A stretch of 64,000 nt of DNA from Watersipora subatra (lineage: Eukaryota; Bryozoa; Gymnolaemata; Cheilostomatida; Watersiporidae), in assembly GCF_963576615.1 (NCBI RefSeq), contig NC_088715.1, positions 23,836,499-23,900,498 of the forward strand, given 5' to 3'. This document shows positions 31,321 through 45,089 of the stretch, piece by piece (within the stretch, counting starts at the first letter, position 1; each line of letters opens with the position of its first letter). The position numbers and the translations under genes are program-made. The notes under the pieces are model-generated. The model made no database searches, was not told the origin of the DNA, and worked only from the letters and a program-made list of their open reading frames with translations.

Positions 31321-32011
31321 TCAAAAAATACAACAGAAAGTGCCGTTTTCTATAATAAAGAAGATAATACTTATGAGCTATTTCTAGAACAGAAATATAT
31401 GATACTTTGTAGTATTCACAAGGTATTTGTAAATTTTTTGGCACACACCAGTAAAGACGGTGAGTTGATTTTCTGTTGGTTGGTTTGGTTGAGTTGAGCC
31501 TGTTCATGTATAGATGACCCGGCTTACATGTATCATCATGTATTAAGATGTATCATCTAATGATCAGCACCACCACATACCGTCTGCTGATTTAAGAAAA
31601 AACTATTTTTTTAGGATTTAGCGACAAAACAGAAGAAATTGTAGAGATATTCTCAATAAGGGGATAAAATATAATTCCTTGGCACAGCTAACGGAAGTTT
31701 TAACATCTTATATATTGGCGAGATACTACAGAAAGTGCTAATAAAATTTGTCACAGAACTTTTGTAGAACTCAGTGATATCTATTTCTAGAAGAAAATAC
31801 TGATTAGTTTGGCAAACCTCTAAAAGCTTGGTTTTTGCAGTAAGTGCAAATTATTGAGCAGATTGCAGTGGAGTAATAAAAAAATATATCATAGTCATAA
31901 TAATATTTTATGCTCTCATGATTTAAGCTAACACTTTTATTGGTCTTGATGGAAGTTCTCACAGCTATACAAAATACTAAGGTGAAAGAATGCATTTGAG
32001 TATAAAAACAA
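31321..32011. other. Intergenic, no gene seen
   Basis: Unassigned AT-rich sequence between the SLC18-like 3' end and Helitron 3. Confidence 0.5.
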
Positions 32012-35000
32012 TCTACTATATAAACGGCAATCGTTGTCTGTCTATCTATCTGTGTATCTGTCTGTCCGCTTTATAGAGTACCGTACTTTTCGGACTATTA
32101 GCCGCTACTAAGTATCTAGGGCGTGTTAACGAGAATCTCCGGTTATTGCGCCTCATAACCTATTCATCGTTTACCGTTTTCACCCCAAATTGACGTAATA
32201 ATTACAACTCTACGGCTTTCTTTTAGCTACATGACAACACCGCGATGCTTTTTTGTCCTCGACGTATTAGGGCTAATTTGTTTTCGGCAAAACGATATCG
32301 ACAATAGACTCTCTCGATATTAGAATTTGGCGACTAAAATTTATTAATTCTATGAAACACGATGCCGTTTTTGCGAACCTCTATTTCTGGCTTTTCTTAA
32401 GGTTCAATTGCTAAATCGCTGTTAAGGTCACTACTTTTCACGCGGACAATTGTATTATCTCGAGTAAGAGTAACATCTATATTCTCTCACCTTCGATCAG
32501 ACAAAGACACTACAATAATTTACTTTTACATAACATATCGTTGTAGCAGTATCGTCGTATTCAGAGTTTTGGTAGATAGCTGTTGGTGGAACAGTAACTT
32601 TTTTATACACACACTTCTATGCAAGAATTGTTATTATTAATTCAACATATTCACGAATGTTATTTTGTTTTCTCAGTTTGTATTAATTGTATCATTACCG
32701 AATCATCTAATATTGTAATCGTAGCAAAACAGACTCGAATTAGCTATTACTTGCTAATTATTTCACTGTTACATCTAAACCCTTTATAGTCGTTTTATTT
32801 TTAAAGATTATTTGACCTGCACGAATTTTTTTTTTGTCATGATATGAAATTTAAAAGTAGTTTGACAAAGTAAATTTGAAACCCTTCACAGTTGTTTTAG
32901 GTAAAATGGCAAATGTTGTTATATGTTAAATACAAATCAATTTTCTGTTCAGTGTTTTTTTTATTATGCGGGCAACGCTGGGTTGTACAGCTAGATGTAT
33001 TAGCTTACACACCTTTCCTGTTAAATCTAACCAGTTAGTTTTTCGTAATTATTTTCACATTTTACAACAAACATTTGTAAGATTGCTGTAAGATTTATCG
33101 TGTAAGATTGCAAGTATCAGTTATTCTCCACTATCTTATATTTACATACATTTACATATAGTAGATATTTAAATTCTCTTATTACATTTATAAACTTCTT
33201 ATGACTTTTGAAGTTTATAATATAATTTTTTTAAAGTTTGTTTCATCGTTGTTATTATTTCAACTTGCATTCTTTTAAACATAAATTGAGTATCGTGTTT
33301 GAAGTTTAAACATTATTCATTTTCCTATCACTGTTATTATTACTTGATTAGTTTCCAATTCATTATTAATATTATTCTTTTATTCAACCATTTTTGGCAG
33401 ACATTGTTTTAATAAAATTTCAACTACAAAATACTATGATATTCTGTCATATTTTTTAGTATCGTCGTATTCAAAGAATTGATGGATAGTTTCTGATGGG
33501 ACAGTAACCTTTTTATACCCACACACTTTTATGCAAGAATTGCTACTATTAATTCAACATATTCATGATTTTTATTTTGTTTTCTCAGTTTGTATTAATC
33601 GTATCATTACCATATTATCTTTTATTGTAATTGTTGCAAAACCAACTTAATTCAGCTATTTAACTTGCTAATTATTTTAAATTTACATCTAATCCCTTTT
33701 ACAATTGTTTTATTTTTTTAATTTGTTAGACTTGCAGAAAACCTTTTCCTCATGATATGGAGTTTGAAAGTTACAGCTGTTTGACAAAGTTTGATAAAAC
33801 TTTACGGTTGTTTTTATTTTCTCAAATTATTTCAACTACACAAAACACTTTTTTCATGATAGGTTGGTTACCTATCATGTTTTCTCATGTTACCTATGTA
33901 GTTTAAATGTTAGAATGGCAAATGTTGTTATATATGTTAAAAATACAAATAGATTTTCTGTGCAAAGACTTTTTTATTACCCGGGTACAAGTACAGCTTA
34001 TGGTGTAAAATGTTGAAAAAATACTTTACCGAAGTTGTTTTCTCGCCTTGAAGCGGATTAAAATTTACATTATTTTATTTTAATGGGAGAAATTGTTTCA
34101 GATCTCGAAGTTCTAGAACTGATTATGTTTGAGAACTGAGGTTCCACTATACGTTATTAAAAGATATAGGTCGCTGAAAGTTATGAAATTTTAAATTTAC
34201 ATTGGTTTGAAAACCTTTAGTTGTTTTATTTATTTTTAAATCAGTTGTCCTGCACAAAACCTTTTCCTCATGATATGAAGTTTGAAAGTTGTAGTTGTGT
34301 GAAAAAGTTTGAAAACCTTTACAGTTGTTTTATTTTCTCTCTTAATTTATTTCAACTACACAAAACTCTTCTTTCATGATATGTAGTTTGAAAGTTAGAA
34401 TGGCAAATGTTGTTATAAAAAATTATGTTAAATACAAATCAATTTTCTGTGCAAAGACTTTTTTACTACCCGGTCAACGCCGGGTAGCACAGCTAGGCTT
34501 GGGACCGTGGCGTCACTCGGGGATGCGCGGGTTACCTTTTTCGCCCTGAGTGCAGCAAGAGTCTACAGGCGCGGCTTTCCGGATGAATGAGTTGGTGAAT
34601 GCGAGGCGATTGAGTGCTAGGCGATTGATTGCGAGACGATTGGTTGCGAGTGCAAGGTGATTAATTGCAAGGCGAGTGCGAGGTGATTGATTGCAAGTGC
34701 GAGGTGATTGATTGCAAATGCGAGGTGATTGATTGCAAGTGCGAGGTGATTGATTGCGAGGCGATTGATTGCGAGGCGAGGTGATTGCAAGGCGAGTGCA
34801 AGGCGATTGATTGCGAGGAGAGTGCAAGGCGATTGATTGCGAGGCGGGCCGATTGATTGCAAGGCGATTGATTGTGATTGCAAAGCGATTGATTGCGAGG
34901 TGAGTGCAAAAACGCAATTGTCAACTGCGAGGCGTGTGAAGACTGGTCAGCCAAGGCGGGGCTCAGCGGCAAAAGTGCGCGATCGTCAACTGCAAATATA

Positions 35001-35255
35001 GACGGGTATGAACGAATGCATGAATCTAGACACATGAATCTAGAATATTTACTAGATTTTACACGCATCTAGCTGTAAGACACATTGCAGATTTCCATTG
35101 TTCTCCCCAACAATGACATGTATATGTGCATGCATTCTTTGATCAGGACAATTTCGGTAGACTGTATATTTGGAGTTGTTTTACAGTATGAAAGACAACT
35201 ACCAATAAAACTTGCTTTACGTAAATCTGTTCCCGAACACGGGTAATGCAGCTAG
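32012..35255 (+). mobile_element. Helitron 3, composite with repeated 3' modules
   Basis: The 5' terminus is A|TCTACTATATAAACGGCAAT at 32012 and the 3' terminus GGGTAATGCAGCTAG|T at 35255. The first 1.17 kb (32012-33183) matches 5729-6880 of Helitron 1, including an internal hairpin end at 32994. Two more partial copies of that 3' module follow, ending at about 33996 (hairpin damaged) and at 34496 (ACCCGGTCAACGCCGGGTAG, CTAG). The last about 110 bp match the 3' end of Helitrons 1 and 2. No helicase remnant is seen here. Confidence 0.7.
34601..34910 (-). repeat. GCGATTGATTGC tandem array in Helitron 3
   Basis: About 310 bp of 10- to 20-bp units around GCGAGGCGATTGATTGCAAG with variable junctions. 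It occupies the position filled by the GA or CT tract in Helitrons 1 and 2. The Asn-Gln-Ser-rich minus-strand frames are repeat artefacts. Confidence 0.85.
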
Positions 35256-35384
35256 TTTTTACTATATAATGCTTGCAAATGTTACTATCTGATAGTCATA
35301 TTTTACTCCAATCATTAAATACCTACAGTATAATAATTTATCAACTAGGATTGTTACCAAAAAGCATGCTGAAAGATTGCTGAA

Positions 35385-35850
35385 AATAGGATGAAAGTCA
35401 CAAATTTTATTCTTAGTTTTAGAATACTCTAGCAAGATATTTAAAAAAGAAGGATAAAGTCTACACAGATAGTATGAAATTTGACTAATTTCACAAATAA
35501 GTGTTCAATAGAATTTTATTACAAATAATAAATTGCCGTGGGCATAAGTCCTAACCTATCATGTCTACTTTGTGAAACAAGTGGATGTGATAGGTTGTGA
35601 GGGTGTTAAAAACTAGAATTAAAAAAACAAAAAAACATTGTTGGATTTTTTCCTGAAACTTAAGTATTTTGCACATACTGCAAAAGTAAAAGCTTTATCT
35701 GTGTTTTATGAAGGACGAGGTACTGCATAATTTCAAACAGCCTTTATCAAAATTACGACTGAAGGATTATCACTAGTACTCTCTTCATCTACATACATCG
35801 ACACATTCAGCCGCAGTCTGAAGGCTCCATTTGTCTCTTTGGGTCTAAGC
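35385..35850 (+). repeat. Diverged direct duplication, copy 1
   Basis: Colinear with 36965-37370: AGCAAGATATTT, TCAATAGAATTT, GGGTG then TAAAAACTAGA, AAGTAAAAGCTTTAT, ACAGCC then ACGACTGAAGGATTATCA. No coding frame is visible in either copy. Confidence 0.65.
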
Positions 35851-36964
35851 TTCTGTGTGATGCATTTAAAGTTAATATAATACCATCACCCGATAATATA
35901 ATAAAATATTTTAGTAATAATATATAGATAATGATATAATGAAATGTTAATCTTTATCAACACCTAACTATCAACTTGTATGTCTGTCAGTATATCCTTC
36001 GAGCTACCTATCTATCTGTCTATAAATCGGTGTATCTGTCTAATCATCTATTTGTGTATTTGCATATCTGTTTGTCTGTTTATTTCTTTACCTGTCTATC
36101 CGTCTATCTTTTTGCCAGTCTATCCATATTTGTTTGTATATCAGATAGCTCATAGGTGGGTGTTTAAGGCATTGCGCGGTGGCAGAAGGCTCATAGATTT
36201 TTAGAGTTCGGATAAAATTAGCTAGAAGTAGCTTTAAATTGCTAAATCTCAAGTTAACTTCTGCTGTAAAAAGGTGTCCAAACAACAGTTATTTTAATGA
36301 CTTCGGGTTGATAATTAAACAATTAATTTTCTCTATTTAACTTTAGAAAATTCTGTTGTCAAAGGTTGCCATTAAAGGTGAAACTACACATCATTTTAGT
36401 AGATTGTATCAGTAAGTTTGGGTGCTATCTATCATTTACAATTGTTTTTTTATTATGAGGTGATCTGATTGCCAAGATGCTTCAAGATCAAATCAATGAA
36501 ACTCAATCGCAATCAGTTTGCTCAAATTGAGAAAAAGTGCAATTATGTCATTTATAGTTGCAAAGAGACTGACAGAATAGAGATTTATAATGCTTAAAAT
36601 GTATATAACAGCCAATATCAACTATTGCAGAAGTAACATGTAATGGCGTCATTTTGCACGGTTTTCTTTTGACATTTTAATCGTAATCTAGTTTGATCGA
36701 GTTTAATCTAGAAATGTCTTCGCAATCAGAACACTTCAAAAATAAAAAACATCAATTGCAAATAATAAAAAAATACTATTACTTTCTGTTAAAAACACAC
36801 AAAAATTTGAGTGAGTTCATGTTCAAGTCTAAAAACTAATTATTTTTCACGCGGTATATAAAGCGTATAAGTGTTTCTTTCGGCTGCAGTTATATGTTAC
36901 TTCAATCTTTAAATATTTATCGGCTAGGGCTAAAATCAAGAACCAAGTTGAGAAGTTTTTGAAG

Positions 36965-37370
36965 ACATGATGATATTAATAAATTTTATTTGTAATTCTA
37001 AATTATTTCAGCAAGATATTTGAAAAAGGAAAGATCAATGCACTCAGAGAAAGCGAAAGTTGAACAATGTCATAGGCAAGCTTTCAATAGAATTTAATTA
37101 AAAATAATGAAATAATGTGAAACAAGTTGACAGGTTAAAAGGGTGATAAAAACTAGATTATATTCCATTGTTACATTTTTTCATGAAACCTAGTTACTTT
37201 GTGCACACTACACAAGTAAGAGCTTTATTTCCATCGTATGGTGGACAAGGTAATCTGAAATTGTAAACAGCCCTTGTGAAAGCCATGACTGCAGGATTAT
37301 CATCAGCAATCTCTCATTTTACATAATCTAGTTCAATATCGAGACACTCAGCTGTAGTCTGGTGCTTACG
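36965..37370 (+). repeat. Diverged direct duplication, copy 2
   Basis: Partner of 35385-35850 at a spacing of about 1.57 kb. It borders the last recognisable exon of the collagen pseudogene. Confidence 0.65.
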
Positions 37371-37527
37371 ATTGAACTATTCTGACATCAAATTTCCTGA
37401 AACCAAGTAGGCCTACTCTGAGTTAAAGCTTGCTAAATTTTTGTGCTATGCATTCGCATTTATTATAATAAAAATTTCCAGCTCTTCATCTTTATCTGCA
37501 TGTGATTATTTATTGGCACATCTGTCT

Positions 37528-37608
37528 ATAGTTCTACCCGACTGTGTGTTTATAGTTCTACCCAACTGTGTGTTTGTAGTTCTACCGGACTGTGTGTTTA
37601 TAGTTCTA
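37528..37608 (-). repeat. 24-bp triplication in the collagen pseudogene exon
   Basis: Three 24-bp units (plus strand ATAGTTCTACCCGACTGTGT plus GTTT) and a 9-bp partial fourth. On the minus strand each unit encodes eight residues (RTINTQSG, RTTNTQLG, RTINTQSG), so the array preserves frame. It replaces conserved domain sequence present in the intact paralog. Confidence 0.9.
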
Positions 37609-40067
37609 AACTCAGCCCTGGCAATACCTTTATACTCAGCATCATTCACCATGCACAGATAGTTCACTAGTCCTCCAGGTTGGTCGTGTTGAGACCCTCC
37701 AACAAAACCTAAAAACACAGATAACTATATTAAAAATGGCCGATGGTCATAGTTCTGTTTGAGATGAATTAAAGATTTTGATGAAAATAGCTTGACCCAA
37801 TAAAGCATCCAGTTGCATGGATATGGTTGCAGAAAACACTGAAACTTGTGTAACTATATCATTGGTCATAAAATATCACTTAAATAAAAAAGAACACAAA
37901 ACAATATTGATTTCAGATTTCAGATTTCAGTGAAAAGTTTTTTGTGTGCTCTATTAAACCCTTTTAATTGTTTATGCAAAAGTGAAAAATAAAAGGAATG
38001 GCCAAAAAACAGGTGAAGAGCATCTAATCATACCAAAGGAATTTAACAAAAAATCTTTTGATGTATATTTAGCCATGACACACAAGTTTTATGTCATACT
38101 CTGGCATTTTATGACAATTTAAAGTAATTATAGATGCTTTTTATCATCCTCTTCCAATATTTTATTTAACTTTTTATTTGCTATAGAAATTAGCAAATAA
38201 AGCTACAGAGTTGCAAAAAATTGTAGGAAAGATAATGCTTATTTGATTTTTCACAAGTCTTTGGTAATACAGCTAAATAGCATTTTTGAAAAGAAATTTT
38301 GATACCCTTTTTATACCCTCAAGGTTTCCAGTCATTTTTCGCAAAAAAACTTGATATCGCCTAAACTTCAAACTTGATATTGAACTAATAAGATGCAATA
38401 TTTAAAGCACTTTTTTCAAAGTTAAAAAAGTGTTACAGGATTGAGAAATAATAAAAACCAAAGCAAACCTTCAGTTTTTACATGTGAAACCGTTGCAGTA
38501 AGCCACAACCTTTTAGAAGATCCGGAAAAAATTCCTACAATAAAATCTTGAGCTAGTTATAATACAGAGATTATTAAACTTTAGCAGTAAGCCCGGCTAT
38601 GCCTAGGATTTCTTTTGTTATCAATCAAATAGCCAGCAGTTTGGTGTTTAGTGTAATGGTTCTCATGAATAACACAAAGTTTAGAAACTAAATATTTCAG
38701 CAACTTGGGGGAAGGCATATAGCTCTTTTGAATTTGGATGAAATTAGCTGAAAGATGTGGCAACATGCATCGTTTACGCAAACTAACAGACAAAAACAAT
38801 AAAAAATGATATTCAATAATATGGATTAAAGTTGGTAAATCTCTCTTTGTGCTGCACAGACCTTCCTAATTAAGCTCAGCATCATGTCCACACGTTGTCC
38901 GTCCCCATCTAGTGTAAACTGCACCAACATTGTCGGCAGGTTTTCCTTCAGGTCCAGGTTCACTTGTTAGTCCTTGTGAGCCTTTGCTTCCAGGCTGATC
39001 AGGAGGCCCAGCCATTCCTTGAAACACATTTAAAAACTTGTTTGTAATACATATTGTGGTAGGAGTCAGCCAGCTCATGGCTGGTCTAGCTCAGACAGAA
39101 GACAAACCAGCTCTAATACAGATCAACACAAGGCTGGCTCAGCATCCAGAAGAAAGGCTGATCAGGAAGCCCAGTAATGCCTCAAAACATATTTAAAGAA
39201 CTTGCTCTAAATCCAACATTCACTCAAAAATGTTTGATAATGTGTAACATTGGAATAGTCTAATGTGTTGCTCTCATATACACGAGGAGTCAGTATCAAA
39301 CTATTCCAAAGACTAACAATAACTGCAGTAACAATAACTACAGTAACCAACAACTTCCTTTTAATGTTCATTTGGTAAATAGTAGCGTAACTTTGAAACA
39401 CTAAACAAGTTTTTAGTTGCACCCTAAACATAGTTGAAAAACAAATTTTTTTATTTGCAACAAGTTTGTCAATTTACCTGTAGATTGAGAAGCCTCCGGT
39501 CTTGCCAGCAATTTCTTTTAAAAAATTGTTCATCGTTATTTAGTTTTTATTGAAACTTAATTTAATCAATTTGAATATAATCCTTAAAACATTTTATGGC
39601 TCATTTTATGGCTGTACTGTAATTGTACATTTTAACATTCTTTGCATGTAAAGTTTGCCACACCAATCACCAAACGTGTTTCAATTACTAAAAAGAAACT
39701 GCAAAATAATTTAAAATCAACACTTTCTTTGGTATAATCACTATACCTGATCTGTTTAGGATACCTAACTTAGCTAAGGATTGCTGGTCAAATAAACTGG
39801 TGAATTTTTTGTAACCTTTATTGTACAGCAGCTAATTTTGGCTTTTGCTATAATCTGCAGATGAGTTTTACTAGCAGAGATTTTTTGTTTATTGTCTAAA
39901 TTTTACTAATAAATTGTTGTCTTTGTTGTAACATAAAATGTGACCATCATGATAATGGTGCTAGCCGTGAAAGAATATTATGCATTAGTTTCTTTCTGCC
40001 TTTCATTAAAAGTATTAAAATTATTAGTGTACTAGATGAATGCCCGGATTTTCAGGAGTATTAAGAA

Positions 40068-40400
40068 CAGCTTATAAACAGTGGCAGGTAATGTAGTTGC
40101 CTGCTATTTTCATTTAGCCTGGCACATTGCCAATGGCTATATTGAGTAAGCTACTATCCGTATTGCTAAACTTACTAATAAGAGTCTTGAGAGCAAGCTT
40201 TAGTGATGTTGCATAACACAAATTTCTATGCGTATTTTAACCAACATAACCGCTCATGATGCCTCACGAATTTATCACATATTGGGTAGCTTAATTGGTC
40301 AGGTTATTGCCTGGTGAACGGGCGGTTTCACAATCAAATCCAGCACAGAGTGAATCCTTCATTCCTACATTTCAATTCTTATAGCCGGACATTCCGGAAA
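40068..40400 (+). repeat. tRNA-derived SINE-like repeat, family A, copy 2
   Basis: The best preserved copy. The shared 5' core (GTAATGTAGTTGCCTGCTA, TTAGCCTGGCACATTGCCAA) is followed by a clear tRNA-like region: A-box-like GGTAGCTTAATTGGTCAGG and B-box-like GGTTTCACAATCAAATCC. The tRNA-like part is at the 3' side, unusual for a classical tRNA-headed SINE. Confidence 0.7.
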
Positions 40401-41659
40401 GCAAACTTTGAAATTTATATATATTTATAGATTGAATTAATTATCAATTTAGTAATAAATTTAGTAATCTGTTATTAAAATTTACGATTGTATTCTCTCT
40501 AATAAAAGTCATAATCATTATAATAATGATGGTAGCCTTAAAATAGAACTCCTCAAAGTTTATAAGTTTTTTTCTACATTTTAGTAGACGTATTAAAATT
40601 ACTAGTACATGTATGTCCACTTCTAAAGATCTTATATGCTCTGACCACTAATCAAACCTTTTATAAAAATACGCACGTATATAAAAAGTCTGATAGTTTT
40701 TTTACAATACATTTCTATTTCAAGTAATTCTGTTACATAGTATTTTTAGCTTAATAAACTTTCATACTCTATCGAGATACAAGGATTATTTATTTTTTCA
40801 AAAAATGTGACACAGATCTTGCTTTCTATCAGTTGGTATCCTAAAATCATTGTTCAAGTGTTGCTAACAGCTAAGAAATAATAAGCAAAATTATCAACCC
40901 GGCACCCTACCATTAATTTTTACTCATAAATAACAAAAAATATTAACTAAATAGTCAACAAACAGATGAATGAATAGAAAAATGAATAATTGTATTAATA
41001 AATGAATGAATCATTGATTAAATAAATGAGTTAACAAACAAATGAAGGTATGATTACCTATATTTTGTACAATTAATTTTGTGTCACTATTTTTTATTTA
41101 CGAGTAGTTCAACATTGAGCCGTTACCTATCACTTGAAGCAGTTTAAATAAAAAGCTAGCCTTGTTCATCATTCACAGTCAGAAAGAATAAAGTGTATTG
41201 AAAGCATTTCCTTTTGAGATTAGCTAAATTTCGCGATTGCAGTGGCTTCTACTGTCATAAATGCACAAAAGACTAGTAGCTAGTATAATTCTACGAGCAG
41301 ATTGCTGCACTGTGTTTTGAATTTTCTGACAAGGTTTAAAATTGGCTTTAAATTAGTAAATCTTATGTTACGTTTTGCCACAAAAAGGGTTTCTGAACAA
41401 TAATGATTTTATTATTATTTATAATTTTATTTATTATTATTATTTTCAGGTGTATAACTAAACAATATTATAAAGACTAAACAATCCAAGTCATTGATTT
41501 ATTTTAAAGTTTATCAAAGGATGCAAACTTGTCTTCAAACATTTACATTATATTTTGTAGATCGATTTGTGCGATTAAGCAAAAGAGCGCCTGGAATTTT
41601 CCAATTTGTTGTCCACAAGTCTGAATAACTGCCCGAAATGATAAATTTAAAAAAAAGAA

Positions 41660-42360
41660 ATCAACAAATGTTTCATTTTTAGTTAGTTATAAAAACAAAC
41701 TTGATATTTCTCTCCTCAGGTATAGAGTGAGCTGCTACAAAAGTGTCATATCGATTCATGTAATCAGTCAATAGTTCGGTAGCTGGATCATACTCTGAAA
41801 ACTTGGGTAAGGCTGCCGATGGTGCTAGCTTCGCTGCTGTCTCGGTTTGACCTTTCTCCAGTAGTTCCATGAGTTTCCTATTTTCTTCCAGATAAGCTTG
41901 TTGTTGTTCTTGATGAGCTTTGTGCTGCTCTTGATGAGCTTTTTGTTGCTCCTCCATCTTTTGGTTTTGAGCCGTAATGACTTCGATTAACTTATCCACT
42001 TCCGAAGACATACTTGTATATACTGAGAATGCTGTATAGGTTTTGTGTTATATTCTTGTAAGAATATCAGTTGTACTGCTCAAGAATATCCCAACCTTGT
42101 TGCCAATAACTTCTGTTATGTTCCTGTATGAATAATAACACAAGATGTGGTTTATTCACTCTCATAGTATGTATTGCATTAACATGTAGAGACAACAAGG
42201 AAAGTATAACAGTAATAAATGTTACCTGTATGAATAATAACACAAAATGTGGTTTATTCACTCTCATAGTATGCATTGCACTGTTGCCTTCCAGACCTAG
42301 TTTATATAAGCCTGGGCTATGGCTATCTAATAAATAGCTAAACAAAATCATTACTTGTAT
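41660..42360 (-). mobile_element. LTR retrotransposon fragment (5' LTR end and gag start)
   Basis: On the minus strand a TATA-like GGCTTATATAAACTAGG (about 42318-42302) is followed by two AATAAA-containing direct repeats, a primer-binding-like TTGGCAACAAGGTTGGG, and a gag-like reading frame. There is no protease, reverse transcriptase or integrase, so the element is truncated after early gag. Confidence 0.6.
41679..42011 (-). pseudogene. Gag-like fragment, Ty3/Gypsy-type
   Basis: A 110-codon frame starts MSSEVDKLIEVI and runs through a Gln/Glu/His-rich coiled coil with a duplicated KAHQEQ unit. It ends with the block PKFSEYDPATELLTDYMNRY followed by HSIPEERN, the N-terminal capsid-like motif of many Ty3/Gypsy gag proteins. 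The frame stops just after, before the rest of gag. It is a relic within intron-like sequence of the collagen pseudogene. Confidence 0.65.
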
Positions 42361-45089
42361 TAGAATATTTAGCTATATTAGAATAGATAGCGCAAAGTTA
42401 GCTTGACTTAAGCTTTATGATGGCAATCTAACATAAAATACTAGAAATGCTTGTTGGATCTCGTGTTAAAGGTATTGATTACAATTTACTACACAGCATC
42501 ATTGGTGAGGTTATGTCAAACATTCCTGAAAACACAAGTTTAACAATTCCATGTTTGTCTACACATTTGAATTTAACTTTCAGCTTTTGGCAACAAAACT
42601 CTTAACTGAAATATCTAAAAGATAACAAGCTTTCTCTCGAACTTTACCATTCTGTCTATCTCTACTAAAAATACCATCTATTCTTGGTAATCCATCTGCT
42701 CCATCTCTTCTGCTTCTTTTTCTCCATTTATACTCTCTGCTCCATCTTGTCCATCTCTCTCAGAAGTTCTTGGTGGTCCAGGAGGTCCAGGCGGTCCAAC
42801 TACAAATGGACGCAACAACAATAGTTGCATCAGCTAGTCACTTTCAGTGTTCCATATAGTAATATTTACTGATAATTCCAAAATAATGTAAACAAGTTGA
42901 ACTTTTGTTTTGAACAGGTCAAAACTTGGTTTGATATGTGACGAAAAACCCTAGTCACATGTGTATCAAAACTTTTTAGTCAAATAAAATATCAGTTTAC
43001 ACTAATTTAAAACACACATAAATTGTTTTTTTTTAAATAGACTTTGAAACATGTCCTAGTTTAAAATCGTTAGGTGGAAGTTTCTATACAAAAGCCATAT
43101 TATACAGAAGTAGCTTTTTAAATTAGTACATGTATAATGACCAATGCTATCGTAAATTGCCTTGTTTCATACTGCTGTATTAGTGCCACTACCTTCTATT
43201 AAGTGTGTATTGCAGTGAAAATTGAAACGCTATATTAGAATCAAGTTTTTTATTAAACACAAACTTTTTTACACTGACCATGCCTTATAGGAAGCTGTTT
43301 TCTTTTTGTTCTTTTTTTCATTTTTGGCATAAAATTTTATTAAATAAATTAAAAAAATCGGATTCGAGGGCAGAAAACAGAAACACAGCGGAAAGAATAA
43401 GACTGCAGTTATCATCTCTATTTCATTTTTCTCAAAATTGGTTTCTCCATTAAATTACTTTAGAAAGGATAAAACAATAAATGATACAGGCAAAGGATCT
43501 CTTAGCTGACTGCTGATTTTAAAAAGAAAAGGTAATTGCAGATAGTATACCAAGTCTAGATGATCGTTTGACTGTTGTAATCGGTTAGTTTTTGAAAGGC
43601 AAATGTTTTTATGTTTGTGTGTCACCTATCCTTGTAGTACTATTTCATACGCTTATTTGTAACCAGGGTCATCAATGGTGACCCTCTTTCTGAGCACATA
43701 TTTGCTTGCATCTGCCACAAATAATTAATCAACGCATAATTCTTGGGTCTAATTCATCATTATCAAGCTGACCTTTGCTCTATCTCAAATATTAAATTAA
43801 ACATGTCATACGAAAGTTAGCAGTATGACGTCAGACTACAATAAAAGAGTAATTTTTATTTCTTATGTTGTTGTAAACTGCTGATGAAAACAGTATTTAC
43901 ACTTTTGTTCATCTAAATTAAGCGTTGTCTTCTCTTCTCTTTATGAACTCCATAAATAACTGAAGTTATAAATGTTGCCTATTCTTGCAGATCTCATAAG
44001 TCATAGTTTTATTTATTGCTTTTTCAATGTTATGTTTATCTCATCATAGTTTCACTGCACTTAATGAGCACATTATAAGTTCCAGTTTTTCGCTTCAATG
44101 GAAGTACATGCACGCATAAGTACACACAGCTACACTAAATCCACTACCCATAGCAGACACAACCTCATCGATCTATGTACAATACATCAATCTCCAGACA
44201 TCTACCAGGTATTTTTGTATGGAAAAAAACTAAATTGTTGAGTTATTAACTCCAGAGATTTATTATATAGCTCCTTTGCATCAAATTGTATAAAAATATT
44301 TTGAAGTATTAATAGTTTTATTAAAGCCATCTGATACTTGAAAAAGAGTGATTGAGATTGATATTCGTAGTGCAAACTCCATGTGATACGAACTTTTGTA
44401 ATGCGGGTAAAAAGATAGCAAGATATCAAACTCATTTTATGAGAAAAATATAACATACAGCACTGTCTTGGTTCATGTTTGTTTAAGTATAATATTAAGA
44501 CAAAAAAGCTTGATGGTTTTAGCAATTGACCAGCAGCACATCAGAAATTTTTTATGTTCAATTAGCTTGCAGCACGGAAGTAGATTTTCATCGCGAGTTA
44601 CTACACAGAATTGATGACAATAATCTATGAAAGCGTTCATTGAGTGCAATTTTTTTTAAAATTGTGTAAAGACACATTCCTAAGTTTATAACCAGATGGG
44701 TGTTTGAACAAAATAAGGCAAAAATGAGAAAACTCATATAGCACTAACACAGACTAACAGACAGACACACAATGACTAAGAATGACTGATTCACACAATG
44801 ACTGATTCCTAAGAACAAATAAGTAAACCCAGTTAATTAAACTCTGAAGGTCAACCAATCAGCTGTCAACTTTTATACTAATAGCTATTAGGTGGTATAT
44901 AAATGGATTATTATAAAAAACTTTTCGTCGTGGTATCAGATTTACTTAGAAAAATTTTACAATGACGTTATATGAATATTAACAGAGTGTATAGAAAAAA
45001 AGCAAATTTTAAGGTTATGTATTACCAAGCTTAGGTAGTGCATGAAAATCAATTTTCTGAAACCTTTAGTGTAGTAAGCATGACGCATT

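Noticed and set aside
34513..35068. Asn-Gln-Ser-rich minus-strand frames
   Set aside because: Artefacts of the GCGATTGATTGC tandem array inside Helitron 3, open in several frames at once.
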